Of a DNA stretch of 64,000 nucleotides, positions 28,701-36,542 are shown one piece after another (within the stretch, counting starts at the first letter, position 1; the number at the start of each line of letters is the position of its first letter). Both the position numbers and the translations under genes were made by a program. The notes under the pieces are model-generated. The model had not been told where the DNA came from, ran no database searches, and saw only the letters and a list, made by a program, of their open reading frames with translations. Origin of the DNA: Prevotella melaninogenica (lineage in GTDB: Bacteria > Bacteroidota > Bacteroidia > Bacteroidales > Bacteroidaceae). The stretch covers positions 64,501 to 128,500 of the forward strand of contig NZ_CP072347.1 in assembly GCF_018127925.1 (NCBI RefSeq). Reading direction: 5' to 3'.

Positions 28701-29268
28701 TATCGGTTAGTATTGTTTCCTCTTCCACGGAGATGCCATTTTCATGTAGGGCATTAATCAGTTTTCTAACACTAATAAAGGTTAGGTTATTGCCCGATTG
28801 TTCAATCACAACACCAACCACTTTTCCCTCTTGCAACACAGGCGCTCCTGACATACCGTCGTAGTCGAAAGCATCATCCACATTGTTTACTTGAATATTG
28901 ATGTCGCCAGTACCCTGTTGGTTCTTTTGCCTCACACTGCCATCAATTCTCATACCCCCATGCTTCGCAGCATAGGGGTACCCAAATGAGCTGACCAATT
29001 CCTTTACCCTGAGGGTATGCAGGAAAAGCGGCAAACTCTCTGATGTTGTGCGACCTTCTACTTTCAAGACCGAGATATCCAAATCTTCATAGTTTTTGAC
29101 AATGGTAAAGGTCATATCGCCGTCAGTTTCATCTTTTATAATATGCACACCTACCTCTTCAAAGGAAGAAACTGTGTGAAAGGCGGTCAATATGAGATTG
29201 GGAGCCACATAAAATGCAGTTCCGGCCTCGTTTCCACAGATACTCTGTACTACTAAGTTTTCTATCAT
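25627..29268 (-). CDS. Trypsin-like protease fused to a STAND NTPase (Avs1-like), 3' end frameshifted
   Basis: 1213 codons. Residues 1-165 are a trypsin-like domain with an intact triad: His31 ('LILTAFHTV'), Asp64 ('EDLDISVLKV') and Ser140 ('DGMSGAPVL'). Residues about 200-420 are a STAND/NACHT-type NTPase with Walker A 'GSPGCGKT' (227-234) and Walker B 'GILFIDGLDEL' (319-329). The rest is helical repeat, the usual sensor part of STAND proteins, and continues in two further pieces downstream. STAND proteins of the AVAST type bind phage proteins, oligomerise and switch on an attached effector. Here the N-terminal protease is the likely effector. The ATG is four bases after the MBL gene stop, so the two are co-translated. 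Confidence 0.88.
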   Translation of the reverse strand: MIENLVVQSICGNEAGTAFYVAPNLILTAFHTVSSFEEVGVHIIKDETDGDMTFTIVKNYEDLDISVLKVEGRTTSESLPLFLHTLRVKELVSSFGYPYAAKHGGMRIDGSVRQKNQQGTGDINIQVNNVDDAFDYDGMSGAPVLQEGKVVGVVIEQSGNNLTFISVRKLINALHENGISVEEETILTDIPESIAHDVALSKPNHTVMGILDERIGEKNSNWLLLFGSPGCGKTILAAGYEPDNDNVEVIGRFFFKVPNDPLSRAVRCSESHFAEFLETVYINKTGEEIEKLSFEERRKRIPRWINIIGNELSLDAKQGILFIDGLDELADDNRNRVGEFLALLPETMPQNISVVLSCISKEILPATVVEKIAPDNYIEVTPLDIAACELYIQANSGEWNKPYSFVQAVANKTEGHPLYMNYLCRYIADTFDDETRESQLNEWLDSLPTINGNIRSYYEAIWKRAETNAIVTEVMAILSQTRGLVDETQLLGMMKQLTPYEFKSVTKEFRHLMKEKDEDVYEIYHSSFRLFVTDKLMSVIIYTNDQIAAYCEAHPESRYTIDNHLHHVVNGSDVKKGLAMCNQVWADQCARHDVSPDLVMHDIKECLSFAVDQGLAVEVIRLMLLAQRIENRYDSIMVDNVDEIAELAFLLGKPDVAMKYIVRDHTLLVSLQAAIHYLRVMFEKDYQDQAFTLSDAIEACIRKDLSDTSKKGADPFVFAAKGFLIVEGILAGVEEPSDLVRYFKTLQKLVDKKDEDSVKAIYTVQDVIIAYQLSNQLRSEKKIPIEKYLKSFKVGWDERILMLFVKVLALYDERELGLNKIGRNSAYQDCLKQVETVLASHTFVFSENDLHILLMVLVDQSSQVDVVKKLLNQYNPQPGKLVFRDGNGVDLDSKALATFYKESLYKAYLDDSLVCPDVNRDYYGDTIWEGYIEHLIARIAYLDGMLCRKRAASEDYSMLYGLLNEVLQCIDFPFEVRIHWLRSYLLPEDLFLFIYDKLAELYCKFFDDKLNDFIDHLKSRMPNQLCLYREGYCASLIRLTGIFNGNTRTKDIALFLAEEVFKYIKYAVQNRGERCTNLLRLCQEYARMGEQEKVAVAYQEMLNSSMGPDWYKEAQIGLINEYRKNSIQLTGDQIGHLAAIFEEASGEMTFQRYVQQEKNEFVATIANASSLADAIAYYKFETLPESERIISNAEDWKVDMPRREMAMTSDVTI

Positions 29269-29272
29269 GACA

Positions 29273-30409
29273 TTATATTGTTATTGTGATACCTTTATCG
29301 CCTTCAGGCATAATCACATCGAAATCATGTCCCTCGTGATAATCAGGCTTCAATAGCTCTTGACATACAGGTAATGGATAGTTGAAATATAATTGATTGT
29401 TCACTCCAGATGTTATGATATGTGCCAAAGTAGGCATATCAGGATGGTTATACTTATCACCCTTCGTAGATATCAACCATTTGTCTGAAACTATCAAACT
29501 AAACAACTCTGGCGAATTGTTGTTATAGGAACCATGATGAGATAGTTTCACCGCATCAAATTTATAGGGTGCTTTCTCTTCACAGTAAAGGGTCCTCAGA
29601 GAAGCTACCACAGTTTCCGCATGTGAATCACCTAAAAACAGTAATCTCTTTCCTTCTGTCTCAAGCACGAATGAAATGGAGCTGCCCTTACTTGCTGAGC
29701 TGTCAGGTTCGTAAGCCTCTTTACACAACATAAGCAAATCATAACTCTTAGATACCTTTTTCTCATGAAAATGAAATCCAGGCATATCTTTGCTAATACT
29801 AAACTCATAAGCATCATCCCAGTACTCTTCACTGTGAGCCTTTTTAAGCAATCCATCCTTAATCAGTCTTTTCTTCCAAAAACTTTCAAGGGCTTCTATA
29901 TCCTCATTATTTGGAGAAAGAACGTGAATGATAGCATCTCCTAACGGGAAGGTCATTGGGGCCATAATGGTATAACCTTTCGACGGTGTATTCCATGAAA
30001 TCCCGTTTTTTGCTATAAGTGCAGACAAGGTACACCCCTGTTTTGCACTAATTGTTTTTGCTCTCTCCGCTTGACACTCTTTGGATATATTTCTATGAAC
30101 AAACGTTTCTTTTTCTGCCACAGTGACAGCCACAGACTGAATATGTCTGTAACCATTATACCATATTTCTCTTATCCCAATAGGCATATCTTCCATCATC
30201 CTGATGATGCCAGAGATATGGTCACCGTCTATATGGGTCACAACTACTACATCAAGTTCACCTCCTCGCGCTGCAATTTCTTTTAAAGTAGGTAAAAGAT
30301 AGTTCTCGTATGTATCTACGTATCCTCCATCAATGAGCATATAATGAGATAGCTGGAATTCCACCAGAATACAATCTCCATTGAATGCCGGAAGAATGAT
30401 AATTCTCAT
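29273..30409 (-). CDS. Metallo-beta-lactamase-fold hydrolase of the STAND operon
   Basis: 378 residues from the ATG at 30409 (a start four codons upstream is also possible). It is an MBL-fold protein of the ComEC-C-terminal type without membrane segments: 'AFNGDCILVEF', 'LIDGGYVDTY', the metal motif 'THIDGDHISG' (HxDxDH), 'LLFLGDSHAE' and 'KLSHHGSYNN'. All metal ligands look present. Such domains hydrolyse nucleic acids or nucleotides. In AVAST type I an MBL protein accompanies a trypsin-like protease and a STAND NTPase, and the same trio is seen here. It is the first gene of the tight minus-strand cluster. Confidence 0.9.
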   Translation of the reverse strand: MRIIILPAFNGDCILVEFQLSHYMLIDGGYVDTYENYLLPTLKEIAARGGELDVVVVTHIDGDHISGIIRMMEDMPIGIREIWYNGYRHIQSVAVTVAEKETFVHRNISKECQAERAKTISAKQGCTLSALIAKNGISWNTPSKGYTIMAPMTFPLGDAIIHVLSPNNEDIEALESFWKKRLIKDGLLKKAHSEEYWDDAYEFSISKDMPGFHFHEKKVSKSYDLLMLCKEAYEPDSSASKGSSISFVLETEGKRLLFLGDSHAETVVASLRTLYCEEKAPYKFDAVKLSHHGSYNNNSPELFSLIVSDKWLISTKGDKYNHPDMPTLAHIITSGVNNQLYFNYPLPVCQELLKPDYHEGHDFDVIMPEGDKGITITI

Positions 30410-30485
30410 AAATCCTTTCACTTATATTGGTTCACATGCTTATACTTCTCCTCCAATTCCAGTATTTCCCTAAACTTCTCAATCC

Positions 30486-31739
30486 TCACACCTCCATCAG
30501 CCACTTCCACACTGACACCACGGGTATTCCCTCTTCCGTGCCCTCCTCATCATACGTAATCAATAGGCACTTCCAGTCCTGGTGCGCCTTGGCATACTTC
30601 ACCAGTGGCGGCACCTCCCTATTGTAGGTGGTCGCATCCTTGATGCTGTAAGACACTTGTATAGCCAACTTCTCGTCGGGTACAATGAAGTCTATCTCCT
30701 TCTCCGCATTCAGGTAAAACACATTCTTTTTGCCATACCGCCTACACAGTTCCACCGCCACCATATTCTCCAATAGCGATGTCTCTGAATTCATCAGGAA
30801 CAGGTTCAGTAAACCGTTATCAACAAAGTAGTACTTCTTCTGCGTCTCCTTCTCCGTCAGTTTCCCTATCTCATTCTCCATGGGCAATATCAGCCAACTG
30901 TCAGCGGCATAATCCGCATAGTCTATCGTAGTGGGCACACTGATGGGCGATCCCGTTGCCACTATCACATTCTTCAGCCTGTTATACGACAGCGGTTGCT
31001 TTACGCTTTCTGCCATCTTCTTAATCAGAATATTCAACACCCTATCATTCTTAATATTATTTCGGGCACAGATGTCACCCAAGTAGATCTTCTGGTACAA
31101 ACTCGAAAGCATAGCCCGCTTGTTCTTAAACGAAAGGATCTCTGGCAGACCACCGTAATAGAAGTACTCATTCAGATGTCGCTTCACTTCACTTCGCTGA
31201 ATTGTATCATACTCCCAATGCTCCCTCAGTTCCACCTGCTGCGCTGTCAGATACTCTTTGAAAGAATATGGGTACGCATCGTAAATAAAGAACCGTCCGC
31301 CCAACGTAGTTGCCACCTCTTTACTCAGCATCTTCGCATTGCTGCCCGTCACATACACCCTGTATTTCGCATCAGCCAACCTGCGCACGAACTTATCCCA
31401 ATACGGAATGTTCTGCACCTCGTCCAAAAATACCACTGGCTTTTTACCATACAGTTCCAGATGGGCTTCCAGCAAACTGTTAAAGTCTTCCGGTTGGAAT
31501 TCCGCCAGACGTTCATCTTCAAAATCCACAAACAGAATCTCATCCCATCCCTTTCCTGCTGCCTGCAGTTGTCGCACACGCTGATACAGCAGATACGACT
31601 TACCCGCATGTCTCACGCCAACTATCACATAATTGCCATTCTCTTCAAAGTCTGTAGGACGGTTCACAAGTACCGCCTCATCCACTTCGCGCTGTTTACT
31701 AATCAGGCACTGTTTGATGACATCTTTACTAACACCCAT
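30486..31739 (-). CDS. AAA ATPase with DUF4143-type C-terminal domain
   Basis: 417 residues. An N-terminal AAA_14-type ATPase has Walker A-like 'GVRHAGKSYLL' and Walker B 'PVVFLDEVQNI', followed by 'VYVTGSNAKML' and 'TLGGRFFIYDAYPYSF'. The C-terminal DUF4143-type part has 'EIDFIVPDEKLAIQVSYSI', which fits a PD-(D/E)XK-like fold. These proteins are abundant in Bacteroidetes and their role is uncertain. The gene lies 76 bp upstream of the MBL gene in the same direction, so it may be co-transcribed, but the family often occurs alone. Confidence 0.88.
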   Translation of the reverse strand: MGVSKDVIKQCLISKQREVDEAVLVNRPTDFEENGNYVIVGVRHAGKSYLLYQRVRQLQAAGKGWDEILFVDFEDERLAEFQPEDFNSLLEAHLELYGKKPVVFLDEVQNIPYWDKFVRRLADAKYRVYVTGSNAKMLSKEVATTLGGRFFIYDAYPYSFKEYLTAQQVELREHWEYDTIQRSEVKRHLNEYFYYGGLPEILSFKNKRAMLSSLYQKIYLGDICARNNIKNDRVLNILIKKMAESVKQPLSYNRLKNVIVATGSPISVPTTIDYADYAADSWLILPMENEIGKLTEKETQKKYYFVDNGLLNLFLMNSETSLLENMVAVELCRRYGKKNVFYLNAEKEIDFIVPDEKLAIQVSYSIKDATTYNREVPPLVKYAKAHQDWKCLLITYDEEGTEEGIPVVSVWKWLMEV

Positions 31740-32096
31740 ATAAACTACATTTAATAAGAAGTATCTATTTTTATAAAGTTTGATTTACAAAGTTACACAT
31801 TTCCTATAAAACAAACTTAATAACCTATGACTTTTTACACTTTTTTTATCATGAATCATTATTTCTCATAACCTATGCTTCTGCTAAGGTTTATTTATTT
31901 TATTTGGCATCGTCTTAAACACTTCTATCAAATACAATACATTCCGTCTTCTCATACAAAATAAAAGCGTCTACCTTAGGACCAAATCAAACTTGTATTC
32001 CTTGTGAATGAAAAAACAAATGGAACATAGGAATACAGAAAAGAACACGCCAGAACAAAAAACAACTATCTATTTTGTAATAAAAAAAATAATACT

Positions 32097-32206
32097 AAAA
32101 ATTCAACACATGCTCTTTTAGGTTCGTAAAGACGCCCTTTAAGCTTGCAAAAGGTGCCCTTTAAGACCCTTACTAACGCCCTTTTGGAGTCCGATTAAGC
32201 ACCTTT
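32097..32206 (-). repeat. 22-bp-periodic array, copy 4 (inverted)
   Basis: Read on the minus strand, units start at 32206, 32184, 32162, 32140 and 32118 with heads AAAGGTG, AAAGGGC, AAAGGGC, AAAGGGC and AAAGAGC. The unit order matches copies 1-3, and GTTACGAAACGG precedes it as in copy 3. Confidence 0.85.
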
Positions 32207-32327
32207 TAAAACACCGTTTCGTAACTTCTTTATAGCGAGAGGCTTACAAAGGTAGACAAAAACGCCACTCTTTAGGCTTTTTTCGGTATAAAAGCATAAG
32301 ATAATGTAAAGGAAATTCAGAAACAAC

Positions 32328-32371
32328 AAAACGTCCTCAGTAATCTGAAAGCAGATTGTTGAGGACGTTTT
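32328..32371 (-). terminator. Terminator of rmuC
   Basis: AAAACGTCCTCA pairs perfectly with TGAGGACGTTTT, with an inner AATCTG/CAGATT stem. It lies 41 bp behind the rmuC stop codon and is one of the strongest hairpins in the window. Confidence 0.75.
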
Positions 32372-32412
32372 ATATGATTTTAGGAAGCTATTTATAGCTC
32401 GATTTCCACTTA

Positions 32413-33744
32413 TTACAGGCTCTCTGGAATCTGTTTCTTCGGACTGATACCTAATGTTTTTAATCCTTCTAATCGACGGACAATGTTTCCCTTACCCTCG
32501 TTTAGCTGACCCTTCGCCCTGCTGAAATCCTGCTGTAGGCGTTCGATGTCGGCACCTAACTTTACGAAAGTCTCTGCAAAGGTGACGAACTTATCGAAGA
32601 GTTCGTTTGATTGGTGTAGGATTTCCTCTACATTCTTTGTCATACGGAAGTTCTGCCACATCGTGTGTGTCAGCTGCAGAGCCATGAGAAGATTGCTTGG
32701 ACTCAGAATGATAATATGCTTACGATAAGCGTATTGCAAGATAGATGGGTCGGTCTTCAAGGCTGCAGAATAGCCACTTTCGTAAGGGACGAACATCAGT
32801 ACAAAACCAATACAGCCCGGTACAAGTTTCTCGTAGTTCTTAGCCGACAGTTCGTCGACATGCTTCTTGATAGAGGAAACATGTTCCTTCAAATAGCGTT
32901 CACGCTCCGTAGCATCTTCTTCTCTGATTGCTGCCTGATAAGCCGTCAATGAAACCTTAGCATCTATCACGGCACGTTCTTCGTTCGGGAAGACAATCAC
33001 GGCATCTGGTCGGAAGTTATTACCGTCCTTATCTTTGTAGTTCTCTTGCAGAAAATACTGTTGCCCCTGAATAAGACCGCAGTCTTCCAACGTCTTATCG
33101 AGAATCATCTCACCCCAATCGCCCTGCATCTTAGAGTCACCTTTAAGGGCTTGTGTGAGCGAAGCAGCATCATTACCGATACGTTCCGTTTGTTCACGCA
33201 GTTCCTTCACCGCCCGTTCTTGATTCTCGCGCATCGCCTTGATGGTCAGTTCCTGCTCCGCATGAAGACGTTTCATCGCCTCCTCGAAGGTCGTTTTAAT
33301 CTCTGTTTTATTGGCAGTATTCTCCTTACTGTTGTTTGTAACAGTCTGATTAAAAGCCTCTAAACGCTCTTTTAGTGGCGAGAGGAGAGCGTCCAAACGT
33401 TCTTTATCAGCCGTATTCATCTTCTCCCGACTCTCATCCAACATCTGAGCAGCCATATTGCGCACCTCTTCCTGCAGGAGTCGGTTCTTCGCTTCAGCCT
33501 GCTTCTGGAGTTCGTTGCGTAGCTGTTCGCCATGCTTTCGCTCTGCCTCAAGTTGCTGTAAAGCATTCTCTTTCACCACCGCAATACGTTCGTCAACATT
33601 CTTTCGTTCTGTTTCAAGTTGACTACGGAGGACCGCTAATTGCTCACCAGCATTCTTTTGTTCCTGTGTTGATTTGTTCTTCATCCAGAGGAACATGATA
33701 CTTGCACCGATGATGATACCGAGAAGTAGATAAATTATTGCCAT
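32413..33744 (-). CDS. rmuC: DNA recombination protein RmuC
   Basis: 443 residues. One N-terminal membrane helix (about 2-20) and a long coiled coil (about 25-190) are followed by the RmuC domain with 'KGDSKMQGDWGEMILDKTLEDCGL', 'FRPDAVIVFPNEERAVIDAKVSL' and 'PYESGYSAAL'. RmuC belongs to the PD-(D/E)XK superfamily and limits inversion at short repeats in E. coli. Recent work on relatives links it to defence against foreign DNA. It is monocistronic with a strong terminator. Length and domain order are normal. Confidence 0.94.
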   Translation of the reverse strand: MAIIYLLLGIIIGASIMFLWMKNKSTQEQKNAGEQLAVLRSQLETERKNVDERIAVVKENALQQLEAERKHGEQLRNELQKQAEAKNRLLQEEVRNMAAQMLDESREKMNTADKERLDALLSPLKERLEAFNQTVTNNSKENTANKTEIKTTFEEAMKRLHAEQELTIKAMRENQERAVKELREQTERIGNDAASLTQALKGDSKMQGDWGEMILDKTLEDCGLIQGQQYFLQENYKDKDGNNFRPDAVIVFPNEERAVIDAKVSLTAYQAAIREEDATERERYLKEHVSSIKKHVDELSAKNYEKLVPGCIGFVLMFVPYESGYSAALKTDPSILQYAYRKHIIILSPSNLLMALQLTHTMWQNFRMTKNVEEILHQSNELFDKFVTFAETFVKLGADIERLQQDFSRAKGQLNEGKGNIVRRLEGLKTLGISPKKQIPESL

Positions 33745-34187
33745 ACTTGTTCTTTTTCATTTGATTTTTCCTCATATAAAGCCATGAATGAATCGACTTT
33801 ATAGAGCCTCAGTAGCGCCTCAACAGACGTGAATAGCACAGAGTTCTATCATGAGCACTTTGCTACATCGTAAAAGTCACCTTATTTATTATTGGATAAA
33901 AGCGTCCGAAACGGTACGATTAGCATGACAAAAATACAAATAAAATCAGAGAAAAACGCCCCTTTTAAAAGAATATTTTTCAGTTGGTAGTATCTTAATT
34001 CTAAACATTTCCTTCCCATGACAAGCCTATACTCAACGCCCGATGAAGCCCTTTCAGTTAACGACTCAGCATGTCAATTTGTCTATCCATCCAACATACG
34101 GAGTAAACAACATCAAAAACGCTCGTATCTTTCATCCTTACACAGGCGACAACCGTCCACCCCCACCTTCGAAAATGACCACATAAA

Positions 34188-34217
34188 AAAGAGTTGCAGA
34201 AACCTCTACAACTCTTT
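34188..34217 (-). terminator. Terminator left behind the tRNA 3' end
   Basis: On the minus strand AAAGAGTTG pairs with CAACTCTTT and is followed by TTTTTTA. It lies 12 bases beyond the tRNA 3' end and shows that the chromosome-side flank of the original tRNA gene is at the left. Confidence 0.65.
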
Positions 34218-34223
34218 AATACT

Positions 34224-34274
34224 CCTTTGTGGACCAGCCTGGGCTTGAACCAGGGACCTCCAGATTATGAGTCT
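34224..34274 (-). tRNA. tRNA-Met (CAU) 3' fragment with att core
   Basis: Minus-strand bases 34274-34230 form the 3' part of a tRNA. They include anticodon loop CTCATAA with its 3' stem TCTGG, a perfect T arm (CCTGG-TTCAAGC-CCAGG) and acceptor strand CTGGTCC-A. The 5' half is absent; bases upstream of 34274 do not pair. The 18-bp att core CCTTTGTGGACCAGCCTG (34224-34241) recurs at 52527-52544. It is an attachment site, not a working tRNA gene. The CAU anticodon could belong to Met or to lysidine-modified Ile. Confidence 0.8.
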
Positions 34275-34469
34275 CGCCACACAAACTATATATGAGCTTA
34301 TTTATCAGCTTGTTAATGAACTCTGTGCGAATAAGAGGTCAACTATAGGTCAACGCTCTATCGTATCACAAAGTTACAAAAATATCTTGAATAATACTGT
34401 ACTAAACTAACAAATTTAGGTCAGTTGTGTGAAAATAATCTCACAGTTTGAAATAGGAAGTATGGCTGT

Positions 34470-35120
34470 TTATCCTCTATCTGTGTTTTTCTTATATAAT
34501 GCGTTTAACTCTCTTTTCGTGGAGGGTAGTCCCATCTTTTTACACCATTTACGGATAGCATTGTCAGTTACTCCGTATATTCTACCGATTTCGGTAAATG
34601 GTTTCTCTTTTATTAGCTGCAGTAGCTCTTCCTTGGAGGGCTTATCAGAGGGTGAAACCTTGTGTACACGGTTATGTTTCAATGCACATTCGGGACACCA
34701 AGTAGACTTAGGAGTAATCTCTTTTCCACAGTCTTTACAGTAGTTGTGTTGTCTAAGTTTTCGAGTACAGAACGTATCTGTTTGTGTATGACAGTTTGGG
34801 CAGACGATGCGCAGGTTCTCCAATCGGTTATCAGTGTGTATACCATTGATATGGTCTAATTGCAAGACAAGTAGTTTGTCATTCCATGTGTTACCTTGTC
34901 CGCATATTTCGCAATGTTCCTGCTTGATACCCTCTTCAATCAGTCTCTTCTTTAGTTTAGAAGATTGATAAGTACTGTTTTCTACAAGTATGTCTTTTAA
35001 GGGAATTTTCTCTTGTATCAGTCTAATGGGAAGAGTATGATAAGCTATGCCGTATTTATCTAATAAAGTAGTAAGCTCTTCTATGTTAGTTTTACTCTGC
35101 CTCTTATTCAGTATCTTCAA
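34470..35120 (-). CDS. HNH endonuclease with zinc ribbon and helix-turn-helix
   Basis: 216 residues. The central HNH fold shows 'CEICGQGN', 'LDHINGIHTDNRLENLRIVCPNCH' with the expected His/Asn residues and paired Cys zinc ligands. A second zinc ribbon 'CKDCGKEI..CPEC' follows, then a C-terminal helix-turn-helix ('FTEIGRIYGVTDNAIRKWCKKMG'). The layout resembles homing-type or phage HNH nucleases that bind a specific site. It is the first gene inside the left end of the element. Confidence 0.88.
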   Translation of the reverse strand: MKILNKRQSKTNIEELTTLLDKYGIAYHTLPIRLIQEKIPLKDILVENSTYQSSKLKKRLIEEGIKQEHCEICGQGNTWNDKLLVLQLDHINGIHTDNRLENLRIVCPNCHTQTDTFCTRKLRQHNYCKDCGKEITPKSTWCPECALKHNRVHKVSPSDKPSKEELLQLIKEKPFTEIGRIYGVTDNAIRKWCKKMGLPSTKRELNALYKKNTDRG

Positions 35121-35189
35121 TATGTCAACAAGACTTTTAGCCTCGTTGACGAGTGCCTATAAGTGTTCTTTTGTTATCATTGCCTGTAG

Positions 35190-35405
35190 TTATGTTGTGA
35201 ATAATATCATTCCATCTTTTCTCCCCTTATCTGTAGGGATTTTACATCTTTGTGTGGCAAAGCCATATTCAGTAATCTGTGTTCCTTTAGCCTTTCTCTT
35301 GCAACCAAACTTAGTGTAAATTGTTTGTAGGGTAGCTTTTATATCTTTGTTAGTAGCCCTTTCTCCTGTCTTATAAATATGGTGTAAGGCTTCCTTGATT
35401 TTAGT
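35190..35405 (-). pseudogene. Remnant of a replication-protein-type C-terminal domain
   Basis: A 71-codon open run with no start codon, beginning within the stop of the upstream gene in another frame. It reads 'IYKTGERATNKDIKATLQTIY' and 'KRKAKGTQITEYG', which resembles the C-terminal winged-helix-like domain of replication or primase proteins on Bacteroidetes phages and elements. That comparison is from memory and uncertain. It is probably a decayed gene end, or the C-terminus of the preceding gene lost by a frameshift. Confidence 0.4.
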
Positions 35406-36021
35406 CTACAAAATGGTATTGTCCATATTCATCAATGTAATCATTATCACCCATAACCTCTGGGCATAGTTTCATAATTTTCTCTTTCTCTGATTCTTTT
35501 GTTGTTAGGAATAAATCATCTCGGAGTATTGTTATCCGTTTCTTCTTCTTATCTCTCTTGATATATTGTCTGACTTCTAATGCCCTCAAATAATTGTCAA
35601 TCATGCTCCGTTTAAGAGTCATTATTTCCTGTAAGCCCTTTCCATAGTAATCAGTGTAATTACAGTGGTTGTAGCAAAGACTTTTCAACAATAAGAGAAA
35701 GCCTATCTGTTCTCTTGTTATGTTTTCTTCCAGTATCTTTCTTTTAACGCCAAACCAGTTAGTTCTAATTAGCTTATATCTGTTCTTCTCTCTCCAGCCA
35801 TATCTGTCTTGATGAATGGTAAGCAAGTTGTTCTCTTGAAACACTCGTAAGGCTCTTTGTATAGCACCGACATCACATTGTAGGAACTTTGCCAAGGTAT
35901 CTTGGTTAATATTTGAAATATCATTCTTAAAATCTGTATGTAGGCATAATCCCAAGTATATGTATGCTTGAAGTGGATTAAGACAAGCTCCGATTTCCTT
36001 GCTTAGGGTAGTGTAATCCAT
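35401..36021 (-). CDS. Winged-helix protein, possible replication or regulatory protein
   Basis: 206 residues. Two helical DNA-binding-like regions are visible: 'NPLQAYIYLGLCLHTDFKNDISNINQDTLAKFLQCDVGAIQRALRVFQENNLL' and a later 'LQEIMTLKRSMIDNYLRALEVRQYIKRD'. The arrangement of two winged helices resembles small Rep or initiator-like proteins. Two 15-bp direct repeats lie just upstream (36255-36293). No catalytic motif is seen. The start overlaps the small upstream gene by 43 bp; the ATG at 36021 gives a plausible helix at once. Confidence 0.7.
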   Translation of the reverse strand: MDYTTLSKEIGACLNPLQAYIYLGLCLHTDFKNDISNINQDTLAKFLQCDVGAIQRALRVFQENNLLTIHQDRYGWREKNRYKLIRTNWFGVKRKILEENITREQIGFLLLLKSLCYNHCNYTDYYGKGLQEIMTLKRSMIDNYLRALEVRQYIKRDKKKKRITILRDDLFLTTKESEKEKIMKLCPEVMGDNDYIDEYGQYHFVD

Positions 36022-36163
36022 CGCTTGCTATGTTATTACCATCCTTTATAAATCTTATCTCTCCGTTTTTTACTAATTTTTCAAATGCCCATTTACCTCC
36101 AACACGTTCTTTGGCTTCTTTTCGGGTTTCAAATTGTTCTCCTGTTGTTACTTTTATAATCAT
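35978..36163 (-). CDS. Small protein of unknown function
   Basis: 61 residues, beginning 'MIIKVTTGEQFETRKEAKERVGG' and containing a predicted helix and a 'GEIRFI' strand. No family is recognised. It overlaps the winged-helix gene by 43 bp in another frame, which suggests either a coupled pair or that the downstream start lies further in. Its composition looks like real protein. Confidence 0.5.
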   Translation of the reverse strand: MIIKVTTGEQFETRKEAKERVGGKWAFEKLVKNGEIRFIKDGNNIASDGLHYPKQGNRSLS

Positions 36164-36254
36164 GTCCCATTGTTAAATCAATAAGTTTAGATAAGCGAAA
36201 ATCTGAAAGATTTGAGCTGTATGAGTAATAGTTTTTTTATTAATAGTATCTATT

Positions 36255-36293
36255 GCTCTCATTGGCAATTCTCATACGGCTCTCATTGGCAAT
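36255..36293. repeat. Two 15-bp iteron-like direct repeats
   Basis: GCTCTCATTGGCAAT occurs at 36255-36269 and 36279-36293, 24 bp apart, 92 bp upstream of the small gene that leads into the winged-helix protein gene. They look like binding sites for that protein. Confidence 0.55.
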
Positions 36294-36542
36294 GTGTTTT
36301 TCTTTCATTAGGTATATCTGTACTTCAATTTTATCTGTAGTGGCTTATAAATAAAAAATCGACACTTCAAGCAATAAATAAAGAGGTACATTGTTGCACC
36401 TCCATATTTCCTTTATATCGTTGGGATTACCTGAATATCTAAAACAAATATAGGTATCTTATTCTGTAAATCCAAACTGCTTCGCACTTTTCTGAAAAAT
36501 CGAGTAAAAGTGTACTTAAAATCAGAATTTCTCGTTTGGAGT

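Larger units (their letters stand above)
31740..32412. other. Gene-free stretch with repeat array and terminator
   Basis: No gene is visible. It contains the inverted fourth 22-bp-periodic array (32097-32206) and the strong terminator of rmuC (32328-32371). The left part is AT-rich leader of the AAA ATPase gene. Confidence 0.65.
33745..34469. other. Gene-free junction between chromosome and integrative element
   Basis: Left of 34,188 is chromosomal leader without a supported gene; the short frame at 34018-34248 has no family resemblance. The tRNA terminator (34188-34217), the tRNA fragment and the 18-bp att core follow. From 34275 to 34469 nothing further is visible. Confidence 0.6.

Noticed and set aside
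34018-34248. 76-codon frame left of the att site
   Set aside because: No motif, and its 3' end runs into the tRNA terminator and att core; composition is not protein-like.
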